A stretch of DNA of 64,000 nucleotides from positions 186,001 through 250,000 of the forward strand of contig JAFTXV010000007.1 of NCBI GenBank assembly GCA_017461505.1, given 5' to 3'. The notes beneath the pieces are model-generated. The model worked only from the letters and a program-made list of their open reading frames with translations. It was not told where the DNA came from and searched no databases. The DNA is from Paludibacteraceae bacterium. Lineage in GTDB: Bacteria; Bacteroidota; Bacteroidia; Bacteroidales; Paludibacteraceae. Position numbers and translations under genes: made by a program. Positions 8,555 through 17,008 of this stretch are shown here, piece after piece (position 1 is the first letter of the stretch; every line of letters starts with the position of its first letter).

Positions 8555-8989
8555 TTAAAGGTTAGAGGCTGGAGAATCAGGCATAAAGTCCACTTGTACG
8601 CCTGCGCGCTCGAGGAGTTCTACGCCGTCCATGATGCGGTATTTCTCGCCATAGACTACGCGCTTGATACCCGATTGGATAATCAGTTTGGCGCACTCCA
8701 TACATGGCGAAGCGGTCACATACAAGGTTGCGCCCTCGCTGCTGTTATTGCTGCGTGCCACTTTGGTCAGGGCATTGGCTTCTGCGTGCAAAACGTAGGG
8801 CTTAGACACATTATTCTCATCCTCACACACATTCTCAAAGCCACTGGGTGTACCGTTGTAGCCGTCGGAGATGATCATTTGGTCTTTCACTAAGATGGCT
8901 CCCACTTTGCGGCGCACGCAGTAGCTATTCTCTGACCAGGTACGCGCCATGCGCATATAGAGGTAATCACGTTGTGTTTGTTTGTCCAT
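8555..8989 (-). CDS. Deoxycytidylate (dCMP) deaminase family protein
   Basis: A 144-residue zinc deaminase. The motifs are HAEANAL (zinc His and catalytic Glu, near residue 68) and TASPCMECAKLI (PCxxC zinc cysteines, near 95). The N-terminal part (RTWSENSYCVRRKVGAILVK, YNGTPSG) is that of dCMP deaminase/ComEB, which gives dUMP for thymidylate synthesis. The active-site residues are complete. It is the first gene of the operon reading into ctpA and yihY, with its own promoter at 9045-9076. Confidence 0.9.
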   Translation of the reverse strand: MDKQTQRDYLYMRMARTWSENSYCVRRKVGAILVKDQMIISDGYNGTPSGFENVCEDENNVSKPYVLHAEANALTKVARSNNSSEGATLYVTASPCMECAKLIIQSGIKRVVYGEKYRIMDGVELLERAGVQVDFMPDSPASNL

Positions 8990-9044
8990 ATTTTTCGTTT
9001 CTATCTTTATTCCAGACTCATTGTTCTAGCTCCTATTACGCCTG

Positions 9045-9076
9045 CAAAGTTACAATTTTTTCTTCACATGGGCAAA
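9045..9076 (-). promoter_or_regulatory. -33/-7 promoter for the deaminase-ctpA-yihY operon
   Basis: On the minus strand: TTTG (9073-9076), 20 bases, TAACTTTG (9045-9052). Transcription would start a few bases on, about 45 bases before the deaminase ATG. Confidence 0.7.
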
Positions 9077-9218
9077 TGTATGCCCGAAAAAGTGTGATTT
9101 TTCGAATATCGCCTGCTGTTTTAGCATATACTTCGACGGTAACGATACAAATTCTATACCAACGCGAATCTTATCTAAGGGCAAGAGGTGTAAGGTAAAA
9201 ATATAGGATATGGAGAGG

Positions 9219-10094
9219 CTACAAATAGCGCTTAATCTGCACCAGATAGTGTGACAGTTCGCCGTTGGCGAGGCGGATACCCGTTTCGTCGATCTTATCC
9301 ACATGCACGCAGCCCGAGCAATGGATGACCTCCGTCGGACTAATCAACATACCCACATGCGTTATCCTCGTAGCCTCTGGAGCACGATCTAAATGGTCGA
9401 AGAACACTAAGTCACCTGGTTGCGCTTCTGCCAGTGAGCCCACCACTTGACCCTGAGTGACCTGTTCGCGGGCATTGCGTAAGAGGTTAATGCCAAACAC
9501 GCTATACACCGTTTGTGTGAAGCCCGAGCAGTCGTAGCCCATTATGTTCTTTCCGCCCCATAGATATGACACATTCAGCAGCGATTGTGCCACGCGCACG
9601 ATATCCTTACCTTTAACCTCTTCTAACCTCTCACCTTTAACCTCATACACACAACGAGGATTAATCTTATATTTCTTTCCCAGCACTTCGAAGGTGCCTT
9701 TTTTATAGTACGGCAATCGTGTACCGATAGTAAGTATCAGTTGCTCGCCGGTCTTTGTGTCGGTTGCCACCGCCATAGGTGTAGCCACTACGCCTTCACC
9801 ATTCGCCTCACGCCTTTCGCCCAATAACCTAATCGCCTCCTCGCTCACAGGTGTCAGCATCTTAGATACGACCCAGCCTACTTGTCCATCCATAGTAGAG
9901 CGGATCTTGGTCCAACTGGAGTGACGGTCCACCACTTCACATACTTCGCCAAAGAGCAGTTGGGTAGCTTGTTCGGCTGCATGGGCTGGTTCCTCGCGCA
10001 CAGGGGTGACGGGGCAATGGTTAATGACATATTCGGTGCTATGGGCAAGGCTAGTAGTTGCTATCAGGGTGAAGAGAAGGATGAGTTTCTTCAT
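9219..10094 (-). CDS. NlpC/P60 gamma-D-glutamyl peptidase with SH3 domains
   Basis: A 291-residue secreted cysteine peptidase: signal peptide (about residues 1-20), SH3b-like region around residues 25-90 (VREEP, WTKIRS, GWVVSKML), then a C-terminal NlpC/P60 domain. Catalytic residues are visible: Cys in YDCSGFTQ, His in THVGMLI, and the third polar residue in VIHCSG. Such enzymes cut the L-Ala-gamma-D-Glu to diaminopimelate bond of muropeptides. It follows the hydrolase-epimerase fusion gene by 37 bases, so it would release the very dipeptide that enzyme acts on. Residues around 150-165 (EVKGERLEEVKG) are an internal repeat coded by GAGGTTAAAGGT units. Confidence 0.92.
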   Translation of the reverse strand: MKKLILLFTLIATTSLAHSTEYVINHCPVTPVREEPAHAAEQATQLLFGEVCEVVDRHSSWTKIRSTMDGQVGWVVSKMLTPVSEEAIRLLGERREANGEGVVATPMAVATDTKTGEQLILTIGTRLPYYKKGTFEVLGKKYKINPRCVYEVKGERLEEVKGKDIVRVAQSLLNVSYLWGGKNIMGYDCSGFTQTVYSVFGINLLRNAREQVTQGQVVGSLAEAQPGDLVFFDHLDRAPEATRITHVGMLISPTEVIHCSGCVHVDKIDETGIRLANGELSHYLVQIKRYL

Positions 10095-10131
10095 ATGCGG
10101 ATGGTTGTTTGAGAGAAAATATTTTTAAGTA

Positions 10132-12348
10132 TTAGCGCAGTGTGACACCCGTGCCAGGTTTGTTGACTAGTGTCAGTTTGCCATCCACCAGTTGAATACC
10201 ATCGTATGGGTCATTAGCAAGCAGTACATGACCATCCAAGTCGGCATAATCCACCAAAGGACTGAGCGTTGTAGCCGCAGAGATACCTGCACTTGTCTCC
10301 GTCATACAACCAATCATCACCTGCATACCCAACTCACGCGCCAAAGTAATCATCTTACGCGCTTCCGCCACGCCGCCACACTTCATCAGTTTGATATTGA
10401 TACCATCGTAGTAGGGTTGCAGCCCCGCTACATCGGCATAAGTTTGGCATGCCTCGTCGGCGATAATAGGCAGTTCTACCCGCTCGCAAAGCCAGGCATG
10501 TTCCTCGTTCATATGCTTAGGCATAGGCTGCTCGATAAGTACCACACCCTGCTCAGATAACCATTGGCACATCTTCAGCGCGTGCTCCTTGGTGGGCCAA
10601 CCTTGGTTGGCATCTACATAGATAGGTTTGTTGCTAATACTACGGATGAGGCGAATCATACGTTTGTCCTCCGCTTCCTCGCGACCGAGTTTGACTTTGA
10701 GAATCTTCGCCCAGTCTGCTTCGCGCACTTTATGCAGCACTATCGAATCGTTGGCATCGTAGCCAATCGTATAACTGGTGCAAGGGGTAGCAGCAGGATC
10801 GATGTTCCACATCTGCCATAGGGGCTGGTTGTGCAGCTTGCCATAGAGGTCGTGCAAAGCAATATCGATGCTCGCCTTTGCTGCATGATTGCCTGGTGCC
10901 AAGACATTGACTACCTGCATGATACTATCCACATTCAGCGGCTCACGGCAGCTATTGATGACAGGCTGAGCCAACTGGAGAAAAGCGCAGACCGACTCCT
11001 GTGTCTCTTTGAGATAAGGGGGCAACGCCGCTTCGCCGTATCCCGTCTGGTCGCCCAGCGTGATGCGGGTGAGCACGATAGGGGTCGTGGTGCGCGTGTT
11101 GGTGGAGATACCAAAAGCGTGGCGTAATTCGCCAGTAAATGGTTCGTAAGTCAATTGGGCAGTCTTGTTGCACGGCTGAGATATACCAAAATACGCCTTA
11201 TAGATGGCATTGGCCAATGCTTCTAGGACATCTTTCTCGGGATTGTACACATATCCATTGGTGATGGCTACGATACCCCAACCATCCGCTGGGCTCCACA
11301 TCATGATACTGCGCAATCCGTAGGCATCGCCAGTATGTCCCACAGGGTAGTTACCTGGCGTATTGTAGTAAGGATCATCCAGAAAATCCACAAACTCCAT
11401 GAGGCATAATCCGTATTGGTCCTCGTAGTAGTCATCCGTTAGTTTGATCCATACGGGTGTCTGCATGGTTTGGGCACTCTTCTCGGAGATGATACGCACG
11501 CCATTGAGCTCGCCATAGTTCATGTGCATCATCATATAGGTAGCCAAGTCGTGCGCCGAGATCTTCACGCCGCCAGTAGGCGAGAACATAGGAGCTGAGT
11601 AGCCCATGGTATAATCATCGAGTCGGTCTGCTACGCTGCCGTAGGCATTGGACGCTACGTATTGGCCGTCGCGATAACGGTAGATGGAAGCGCATTTGCT
11701 CATGTCTAGTTCGTCGATATTATGTCCAGCATGCAAGCCAAGTGGCGTGATCACGCTATCCTTCACATAGCGGTCGAAACGCACACCAGACACTTGCTCG
11801 AGGATAGCGCCTGCGAAGTTGAGGCCCAGATTCGAGTAGTTATAGCCAGTACCTGGCGCATAATCGTAATAAGTGGCTCTGCAGTCGCCATTCACAGCAG
11901 GATTGATATGATCGAGCGTGGAATAATTCTCAGGGTCGCGGAAACTGGCGGTGTGTGAGAGCACCATGCGCAATGTGATAGGCACCTCTGGGTGATATGG
12001 GTTGCGCACTTGGAAGCCGATGAGATTGCTCACATCATCGTCGAGCGAGATGATACCTTTCTCCACAAGCTGCATCAAGGATGTAGCGGTGAAGGACTTG
12101 GAGATAGATGCGATACGCATGAAATGATTAGTAGTCAAAGGCGTTTGACTGTCGAGATTGGCATGGCCAAAGGCCTTTTCATAAACGATCTGCCCATCTT
12201 GGACAATGACAGCAGCGATGCCAACTGCTTGGTAGTCGTTCATCACTTGCTGAATAGCTTGGTCGGTGCGTTTCTCCGCGCTGGGAGCGCAACTCATCAT
12301 CACTTGCATCATAGCTGCTAAAAACATAAAAACACGATTGTTTCTCAT
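10132..12348 (-). CDS. Fusion of serine beta-lactamase-like hydrolase and L-Ala-D/L-Glu epimerase
   Basis: A 738-residue two-domain lipoprotein or secreted protein (N-terminal signal with MMSCA lipobox near residue 20). The N-terminal domain, about residues 30-390, is a class C beta-lactamase/D-peptidase fold: SISKSF (SxxK nucleophile), YNYSNLG (YxN) and HTGDAYG (KTG equivalent). The C-terminal domain, about 395-738, is an enolase-superfamily dipeptide epimerase: KVKLG (KxK), YVDANQGW, IEQPMP, IADEACQ for the three metal ligands, and NIKLMKCGG for the second lysine. All key residues of both domains are present. Together with the NlpC/P60 next door it should harvest and epimerise L-Ala-D-Glu from cell wall. 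A TTG two codons upstream is possible, but ATG 12348 is preferred. Confidence 0.92.
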   Translation of the reverse strand: MRNNRVFMFLAAMMQVMMSCAPSAEKRTDQAIQQVMNDYQAVGIAAVIVQDGQIVYEKAFGHANLDSQTPLTTNHFMRIASISKSFTATSLMQLVEKGIISLDDDVSNLIGFQVRNPYHPEVPITLRMVLSHTASFRDPENYSTLDHINPAVNGDCRATYYDYAPGTGYNYSNLGLNFAGAILEQVSGVRFDRYVKDSVITPLGLHAGHNIDELDMSKCASIYRYRDGQYVASNAYGSVADRLDDYTMGYSAPMFSPTGGVKISAHDLATYMMMHMNYGELNGVRIISEKSAQTMQTPVWIKLTDDYYEDQYGLCLMEFVDFLDDPYYNTPGNYPVGHTGDAYGLRSIMMWSPADGWGIVAITNGYVYNPEKDVLEALANAIYKAYFGISQPCNKTAQLTYEPFTGELRHAFGISTNTRTTTPIVLTRITLGDQTGYGEAALPPYLKETQESVCAFLQLAQPVINSCREPLNVDSIMQVVNVLAPGNHAAKASIDIALHDLYGKLHNQPLWQMWNIDPAATPCTSYTIGYDANDSIVLHKVREADWAKILKVKLGREEAEDKRMIRLIRSISNKPIYVDANQGWPTKEHALKMCQWLSEQGVVLIEQPMPKHMNEEHAWLCERVELPIIADEACQTYADVAGLQPYYDGINIKLMKCGGVAEARKMITLARELGMQVMIGCMTETSAGISAATTLSPLVDYADLDGHVLLANDPYDGIQLVDGKLTLVNKPGTGVTLR

Positions 12349-12388
12349 AATCAATATATAATTTTAAGATTAATTCGTTTTCGTTATC

Positions 12389-12505
12389 TTACCTCACTAC
12401 GACAAGTATCACTCTTTCTTCATAGCGTGCAAAGTCTGCATAATGGGCCTCAATTTGCGTTCCAAAGTCGCGTCTAAGTATCTGCCGTATCTCGCTGCAC
12501 ATCAT
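12389..12505 (-). CDS. Possible 38-residue leader ORF upstream of the fusion gene
   Basis: ATG-initiated frame of 38 codons reading MMCSEIRQILRRDFGTQIEA and on to ARYEERVILVVVR. The composition looks protein-like, but nothing is recognised. It overlaps the end of the 30-codon frame at 12474-12566 in another frame, so the two may be pieces of one broken gene or separate leader peptides. It ends 40 bases before the fusion gene and lies downstream of the 12611 promoter. Confidence 0.3.
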   Translation of the reverse strand: MMCSEIRQILRRDFGTQIEAHYADFARYEERVILVVVR

Positions 12506-12566
12506 ACTGCACAATAGTACCTCCGCCCACCGCATCCAAAAATCGTATTTTATCACCCTTATGCAT
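12474..12566 (-). pseudogene. Possible DUF2027-like N-terminal remnant
   Basis: A 30-codon frame reading MHKGDKIRFLDAVGGGTIVQ then ten more residues and a stop. The segment GDKIRFLDAVGGG resembles the opening of Bacteroidetes DUF2027/Smr proteins (GDKVRFLNEVGGG-like), recalled from the family and not searched. The frame is cut by a TAG after QRDTADT, so it is either a remnant or a true micropeptide. It begins about 40 bases inside the transcript from the promoter at 12611-12642. Confidence 0.35.
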
Positions 12567-12610
12567 TAAATATGTGTTATCCCCTTGGAATAGAAAACCT
12601 TTATCCGCTG

Positions 12611-12642
12611 CAAAGGTAGTATATTTTTCTGACATTTGCAAG
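12611..12642 (-). promoter_or_regulatory. -33/-7 promoter upstream of the fusion-NlpC operon
   Basis: Minus strand: CTTG (12639-12642), 20 bases, TACCTTTG (12611-12618). It implies a leader of about 255 bases before the fusion gene, containing the two small frames. The gene-free gap 12349-12747 otherwise holds only the hairpin at 12690. Confidence 0.68.
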
Positions 12643-12689
12643 ACTTTAGGATATAAAAGAGAAGTTATTCGCAGGCTAAACGACCTAAG

Positions 12690-12711
12690 GGAGTGCGATT
12701 CATCGCACTCC
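12690..12711 (-). terminator. Hairpin after mpl
   Basis: GGAGTGCGAT (12690-12699) and ATCGCACTCC (12702-12711) form a 10-bp inverted repeat about 35 bases past the mpl stop; the innermost pairs must open to make a loop. It lies between mpl and the next minus-strand promoter, where a terminator is expected. Confidence 0.55.
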
Positions 12712-12747
12712 TTTAGTTTACGTAACTCATAAAAGATTGGTTAACTA

Positions 12748-14067
12748 TTATTGGATTAGTTCCCTTGCAAATTCGGGGATGTTGATGCCATCGAAAGTGC
12801 CCGAAGTCATCATCAAAAGTGCACTGTTTTCGTACGTAATGGAACGAAGACGATGTTGCAGCATTTGACTATCTGTATACACCTCCACATTTTTCGTGCC
12901 AAACGCATCACGGACAGCTTCGGCGGTGATAGGTGTGAGTTTCTTGTGCTCAATCACTTTCGGATTGAAATACACCAATGCCACATCCGCATTCTCCATA
13001 CAGCCCTCGTACTGAGGCAAGAAGTCTGCCATCAAACTGGAGAAAGTGTGCAACTCCATGGCTGCCACCAGTTGCTTTTCGGGGTAACGTTCACGTACTG
13101 CATTAACCGTGGCACGGAGTTTACTTGGAGAGTGAGCGAAGTCCTTGTACGCTACGTTTTCGCCGATTTCATCGATAAGTTCGAGGCGGTTGCTCGCTCC
13201 CGTAAAGGTGGCTATCTCGCGGTAGAAGTCATCCAACGACACGCCAATCTGCTGGCAAGCCAATGCGGCCGCTTGTAGGTTCTCCATATTGTGCTTACCA
13301 AAGATTTTCATATCCACATCACCCTGATATGCCTCATATGGAAGTTGCAGTATATCGGCTCGTGCGTGAGAGGCGATCTCGCACAAGTTGGTGTCGTGTT
13401 TATAGTAGATAAATGTACCGTTTTCTTCGATTCCATCAACAAATTTGCGGAATGTATCCACGTATTCGGGGAAAGTAGGGAATACGTTGATATGGTCCCA
13501 CGCAATGCCTGTGAGTATCGCCACATGGGGATGATACCATAGGAATTTAGAGCGCAGGTCAAGGGGCGAAGTTAGGTATTCGTCGCCCTCAAAGACTGCG
13601 TACTTAGCGGTGTCTGATAGGCGTACCATACGCTCGAAGCCCTCAATCTGTGCGCCCACCATATAGTCGGCTTCAATACCGAGGTGCTGAAGCACATAGA
13701 GAATCATAGAGGTGGTAGAGGTCTTACCGTGGCTACCGCCTACTACGATACGAATCTTGTCTTTCGTTTGTTCGTATAGGTACTCGGGGAAAGAATATAT
13801 CTTAATCCCCAACTCGCGTGCGCGCACCAATTCGGGGTTGTCCTCGCGCGCGTGCATACCTAAAATAATAGCATCAATATCAGAGGTGATATTCTCGGGA
13901 TGCCATCCCATCTCTTTGGGCAGCAGACCTGCCTCAAGAAGGTGAGTACATGCAGGATCGAAGATTTCGTCATCCGACCCTGTCACGATATATCCTGCTT
14001 TGGTAGCCACCGCCATAGCCAAGTTGTGCATGGCTGCGCCGCCGATTGCGATAAAGTGTATACGCAT
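12748..14067 (-). CDS. mpl: UDP-MurNAc:L-Ala-gamma-D-Glu-mDAP ligase (Mpl-type Mur ligase)
   Basis: A 439-residue Mur ligase family protein. The N-terminal Rossmann part starts IHFIAIGGAAMHNLA and has the GSD motif (VTGSDDEIFD); the ATP loop is GGSHGKTSTT near residue 110; further Mur signatures are EGDEYLTSPLD, AWDHINVFPT and the C-terminal KDFAHSPSKL. Mpl reattaches recovered tripeptide to UDP-MurNAc in wall recycling; MurC is the main alternative, but the IGG-AAMHNLA start and the DFAHSP motif favour Mpl. It stands just upstream of the recycling genes at 9.2-12.3 kb, with its own promoter. Confidence 0.9.
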   Translation of the reverse strand: MRIHFIAIGGAAMHNLAMAVATKAGYIVTGSDDEIFDPACTHLLEAGLLPKEMGWHPENITSDIDAIILGMHAREDNPELVRARELGIKIYSFPEYLYEQTKDKIRIVVGGSHGKTSTTSMILYVLQHLGIEADYMVGAQIEGFERMVRLSDTAKYAVFEGDEYLTSPLDLRSKFLWYHPHVAILTGIAWDHINVFPTFPEYVDTFRKFVDGIEENGTFIYYKHDTNLCEIASHARADILQLPYEAYQGDVDMKIFGKHNMENLQAAALACQQIGVSLDDFYREIATFTGASNRLELIDEIGENVAYKDFAHSPSKLRATVNAVRERYPEKQLVAAMELHTFSSLMADFLPQYEGCMENADVALVYFNPKVIEHKKLTPITAEAVRDAFGTKNVEVYTDSQMLQHRLRSITYENSALLMMTSGTFDGINIPEFARELIQ

Positions 14068-14094
14068 AGTTCTTTATTGCTGTTAATTAGACTG

Positions 14095-14126
14095 CAAAGG
14101 TAGTGAAAAGTTTTGAGTTGTGCAAG
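14095..14126 (-). promoter_or_regulatory. -33/-7 promoter for mpl
   Basis: Minus strand: CTTG (14123-14126), 20 bases, TACCTTTG (14095-14102), about 28 bases before the mpl ATG. Confidence 0.7.
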
Positions 14127-14159
14127 ATTTTGGAAATTTTTCCGTTATGTAATGAAGTG

Positions 14160-14996
14160 TCACTCCTCTTTAGACTCTATTGGGAGAATATAATCGCTAG
14201 CTTTTTCGCTTGATATGATTGTTCTTCCTAATTGTCGTTCCAATTGTTTACGAGCAGCTTTGGCTACACTACCACCATCTTTTGCGACATGCGTTTGTTG
14301 TCTAAATCCCTTTGGATTGCGTTGTTTAGACAGTTCTGTTGCCGAAGCTTCTGCCAAAGTATTCAACGCTATCTCAAGGTTAGTCATGTTATCTCGTAGG
14401 TTTTCTTTCTTTAGTCCTTTTAGATGTTTGTACTGTTTGGTGGTCATTCCGCTCCATTCTTTGGTGATAATGTCAGTCAAAGAAGCGTATTCCATACCCA
14501 CATTTACTCCTGTTCTTTGCCACTCATCTGTTAATTCCTTTCGCACTTCAATAGACTTGATACGTTGGTTGATCCAAGCATCAGAATACCCCAGACGCTT
14601 ATAGTCTAATATAGCTTGCTCTATAGAAAGTTCTGGGTCTTGCATTTGATCCAACCGTTGCGCAGCCACCATCGCCATCCATTGTTTGAAAGGTTCTGCT
14701 TTGGACGAAGGGATGGATTGGATGATACGGAAAATAGTTTGAGCGTCGCCAACTAAAGTTTTACGTCTTTTTCCCGAATCGCCACTCATTAGTACCTGGG
14801 GACAATTTGTCCCCACGAAGGATGCGAGTTGTTCATCCCTTTTGCGCATCTTCTTGAAATAGTCAGTAGGATTTACACTATCAGCAAGAACTTGAATAAC
14901 ATCTAATACCGAGAAATACCATTTCTCTTGCACATCATCCCAGATAGTTCTAACCTTTTTCTCCTCAAAATGTTTTATTGCTTCGCTTTGTCCCAT
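14160..14996 (-). CDS. BRO-N / phage antirepressor-like protein
   Basis: A 278-residue protein. Residues about 10-110 form a BRO-N type domain (KKVRTIWDDVQEKWYFSVLD, then VLADSVNPTDYFKKMRKRD), found in phage antirepressors and DinD-like proteins. The middle is helical with GYSDAWINQRIKSIEVRKEL; the C-terminal part is Lys/Arg-rich (KAARKQLERQLG). Versions of this protein occur singly in Bacteroidales chromosomes, usually as phage or island cargo. DNA binding is inferred from the domain; the regulatory target is unknown. It stands alone with its own promoter and marks the left edge of the AT-rich region. Confidence 0.75.
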   Translation of the reverse strand: MGQSEAIKHFEEKKVRTIWDDVQEKWYFSVLDVIQVLADSVNPTDYFKKMRKRDEQLASFVGTNCPQVLMSGDSGKRRKTLVGDAQTIFRIIQSIPSSKAEPFKQWMAMVAAQRLDQMQDPELSIEQAILDYKRLGYSDAWINQRIKSIEVRKELTDEWQRTGVNVGMEYASLTDIITKEWSGMTTKQYKHLKGLKKENLRDNMTNLEIALNTLAEASATELSKQRNPKGFRQQTHVAKDGGSVAKAARKQLERQLGRTIISSEKASDYILPIESKEE

Positions 14997-15018
14997 AACA
15001 TTAACTGAATTTACCCTG

Positions 15019-15050
15019 CAAAGGTACGGAAAAATTTGCAGATATGCAAG
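15019..15050 (-). promoter_or_regulatory. -33/-7 promoter for the BRO-N gene
   Basis: Minus strand: CTTG (15047-15050), 20 bases, TACCTTTG (15019-15026), 23 bases before the ATG. The rest of the gap 14997-15411 holds a hairpin at 15215 and AT-rich sequence with no convincing gene. Confidence 0.7.
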
Positions 15051-15214
15051 TTATGGTTGGCGAAATGATGATTTATTGGTGAGATTTGTATAAAAAGTCT
15101 GGGAATAAATATGCTACTAGTTAGGCGACCACTATAGGAGATCTGTGGGACTTCTGTGGGCTTTCTGTGGCTTTTGTGTTTCAAGTATTTGTGTCTCTAT
15201 AATAATGATGCAAA

Positions 15215-15250
15215 AATCTTCGGCACGGAAGGGATTTTGTGCCGAAGATT
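15215..15250 (-). terminator. Hairpin after the lipoprotein pair
   Basis: A perfect 12-bp stem, AATCTTCGGCAC (15215-15226) with GTGCCGAAGATT (15239-15250) and a 12-base loop, followed by TTTTGC on the minus strand. It fits a terminator for the genes at 15412-16804, though 160 bases past the stop. Confidence 0.55.
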
Positions 15251-15411
15251 TGTAAATTTGTAGGGTAAAGTGGTATATATAACATGCGGGAAGTGTAGTA
15301 TTTACAGGGCTTCCAGCGTGAGTGTATTTTTTTTGCAAAAAGTTTCTTCGCGCGAAGATTGTGCCGAAAATATTATTTTGTGCATGTATTTATGACATTA
15401 CGCAAACTATA

Positions 15412-15900
15412 TCAGTTAATATAGTATTCATATTTTGTTTGTTGTTCAGCAAAATCGTAACTAAGCCATAAAGATGTTTTTCCTATCATCCAAGAACAAT
15501 AGTTACCATATTCAGTAATATCATGGTATCTTACACGCCCATATATGCGTTCGGATGCGTGCTGGATGGCTTTAAAATCGGTTTCTGACATATCAAGGGT
15601 ATAAGAAAATTGTTTAATTTTCTCTTTTTCTAATTCAATAGTGATATAGATAGAATCGACTTTTACACTATCTTCATTTAGATCAATTACCTCTGTAGAA
15701 TAGGCTTTTATTGAAATTTCACTTTCAGAAAGATGCTGAATAGTGTCAATGTTTATTGGACATTTCCATGGCTCTTTATCCAAATCTTTTAAGAACTGTT
15801 CAAAAGTACCATCAATATAAACGCCAAATACTTGTGGGCGTTGCTGGCATGAAGTAAAAAGTGCAAATACTGATACAGCAAGAATGATTAGTTTTTTCAT
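15412..15900 (-). CDS. Hypothetical lipoprotein
   Basis: A 162-residue protein with a signal peptide and lipobox (FALFTSCQQ, Cys 18), so probably lipid-anchored in the envelope. The mature part is acidic and predicted beta-rich (VKVDSIYITIELEKEKIKQF) with no motif I recognise. It follows the 291-residue lipoprotein at 15929 by 28 bases on the same strand; both are AT-rich and lie at the edge of the accessory island. Confidence 0.65.
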   Translation of the reverse strand: MKKLIILAVSVFALFTSCQQRPQVFGVYIDGTFEQFLKDLDKEPWKCPINIDTIQHLSESEISIKAYSTEVIDLNEDSVKVDSIYITIELEKEKIKQFSYTLDMSETDFKAIQHASERIYGRVRYHDITEYGNYCSWMIGKTSLWLSYDFAEQQTKYEYYIN

Positions 15901-15928
15901 TGTTTTGAGAGAGAATTAGAGGGTTGGC

Positions 15929-16804
15929 TTACCACCATTTTACGACTTCATGCAAGTATGCAGGCATTAGGTGGATGTTGCAACGATGGTTTGTGTTGTA
16001 CTGATGGTAGATAGAATCCACAAATTGATTGGTGCTTCTGCTTCTATTTCTCGTTTTGGACAAGGATAACATATAGCTTGATTCGGAGATATGTCGTCCA
16101 CAACAATCGGCATCAGATAATACTAATATAAAATTGTCTATAAGTGCAGTATAATAAGTATTTAAACACTGATTATCATCTTCTATCTCCGAAATTTTGG
16201 CACTGACTTGAGGAATAAAAGCTGTTTTACGATTATAGATGTTTATATATGCATTTTTATCAGCAGGATTGGTTCCTATTAGACATATTAGCAGAGTAGA
16301 ATCTATGGATAGATAGCATGCTTGCGGTGCATTAATATCATTCTTATCAAGACCTATTATTTTTCGCTCAATTTTTCGCAAACTATCTAATGCTGCATCT
16401 CGCAGAGGATTTGGACAATTGATTGCGTACAACTTATAACCTTCAGAACTATCTGTGGTGTCTTCCTCCATTAGACTTTTGTCACGAATCCAAATCTTTC
16501 CATTTTTGAAATATACACCTCGCCATGACTTTTGATGCCAGTCTTCCGCTGTGGAATTTTGTAATTCTTTGCACAAGTCAGGACTAATAATTCGGTCGTA
16601 GTACTGAATAAACTCCTGCTCGTTTAGAATAGGCTTGAGGGGATAAGGTTGTGGGAATGGGTATTCTACAAGTTTGGCAACGGAAGCTTTGTCGTTATGG
16701 AAGATTGCATTTGTTATTCTGTCTTGTGTGGTTAAATTTTTACTTGTGACACAAGAGATTATAATTAAAAGAATACTAATAGTGTAAAACATGAAATGTT
16801 TCAT
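15929..16804 (-). CDS. Hypothetical lipoprotein
   Basis: A 291-residue protein with a hydrophobic N-terminus and lipobox (LLIIISCVTS, Cys about 18). The first 100 residues (NAIFHNDKASVAKLVEYPFP, then ILNEQEFIQYYDRIISPDL, WRGVYFKNGKIWI) resemble SnoaL/NTF2-like periplasmic domains, recognised only by pattern. The C-terminal half has LLICLIGTNP and FILVLSDADCCGRH. No known function. It pairs with the downstream lipoprotein gene and is AT-rich like the island. Confidence 0.65.
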   Translation of the reverse strand: MKHFMFYTISILLIIISCVTSKNLTTQDRITNAIFHNDKASVAKLVEYPFPQPYPLKPILNEQEFIQYYDRIISPDLCKELQNSTAEDWHQKSWRGVYFKNGKIWIRDKSLMEEDTTDSSEGYKLYAINCPNPLRDAALDSLRKIERKIIGLDKNDINAPQACYLSIDSTLLICLIGTNPADKNAYINIYNRKTAFIPQVSAKISEIEDDNQCLNTYYTALIDNFILVLSDADCCGRHISESSYMLSLSKTRNRSRSTNQFVDSIYHQYNTNHRCNIHLMPAYLHEVVKWW

Positions 16805-16833
16805 AAATATGGTTGTTAAAAGTCATGGATAAG

Positions 16834-16904
16834 AAACAGCATTAGTTATAATACATCCAAACAAATCCGTAGTAAAAAGTATGTAGTTATAACTAATGTT
16901 GTTT
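16834..16904. repeat. 18-bp inverted repeat at the 3' side of the four-gene operon
   Basis: AAACAGCATTAGTTATAA (16834-16851) and TTATAACTAATGTTGTTT (16887-16904) pair in 17 of 18 positions around a 35-base loop. It lies between the DUF1848 stop (17009) and the lipoprotein start (16804). It could be a terminator for the operon or a scar or recognition site of a mobile element. Confidence 0.7.
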
Positions 16905-17008
16905 CGGTTTTCTCATATCAATTTCAAGTTAATAAGCAATATCTTTATACAGTATGCATAGAAACTTGTTTAATCGGAAGATTTTCTTTTGTCATAAAGA
17001 TGGAAGAT

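Noticed and set aside
15132-15338. 68-codon minus-strand frame
   Set aside because: It covers the perfect hairpin at 15215-15250 and has no protein-like pattern.
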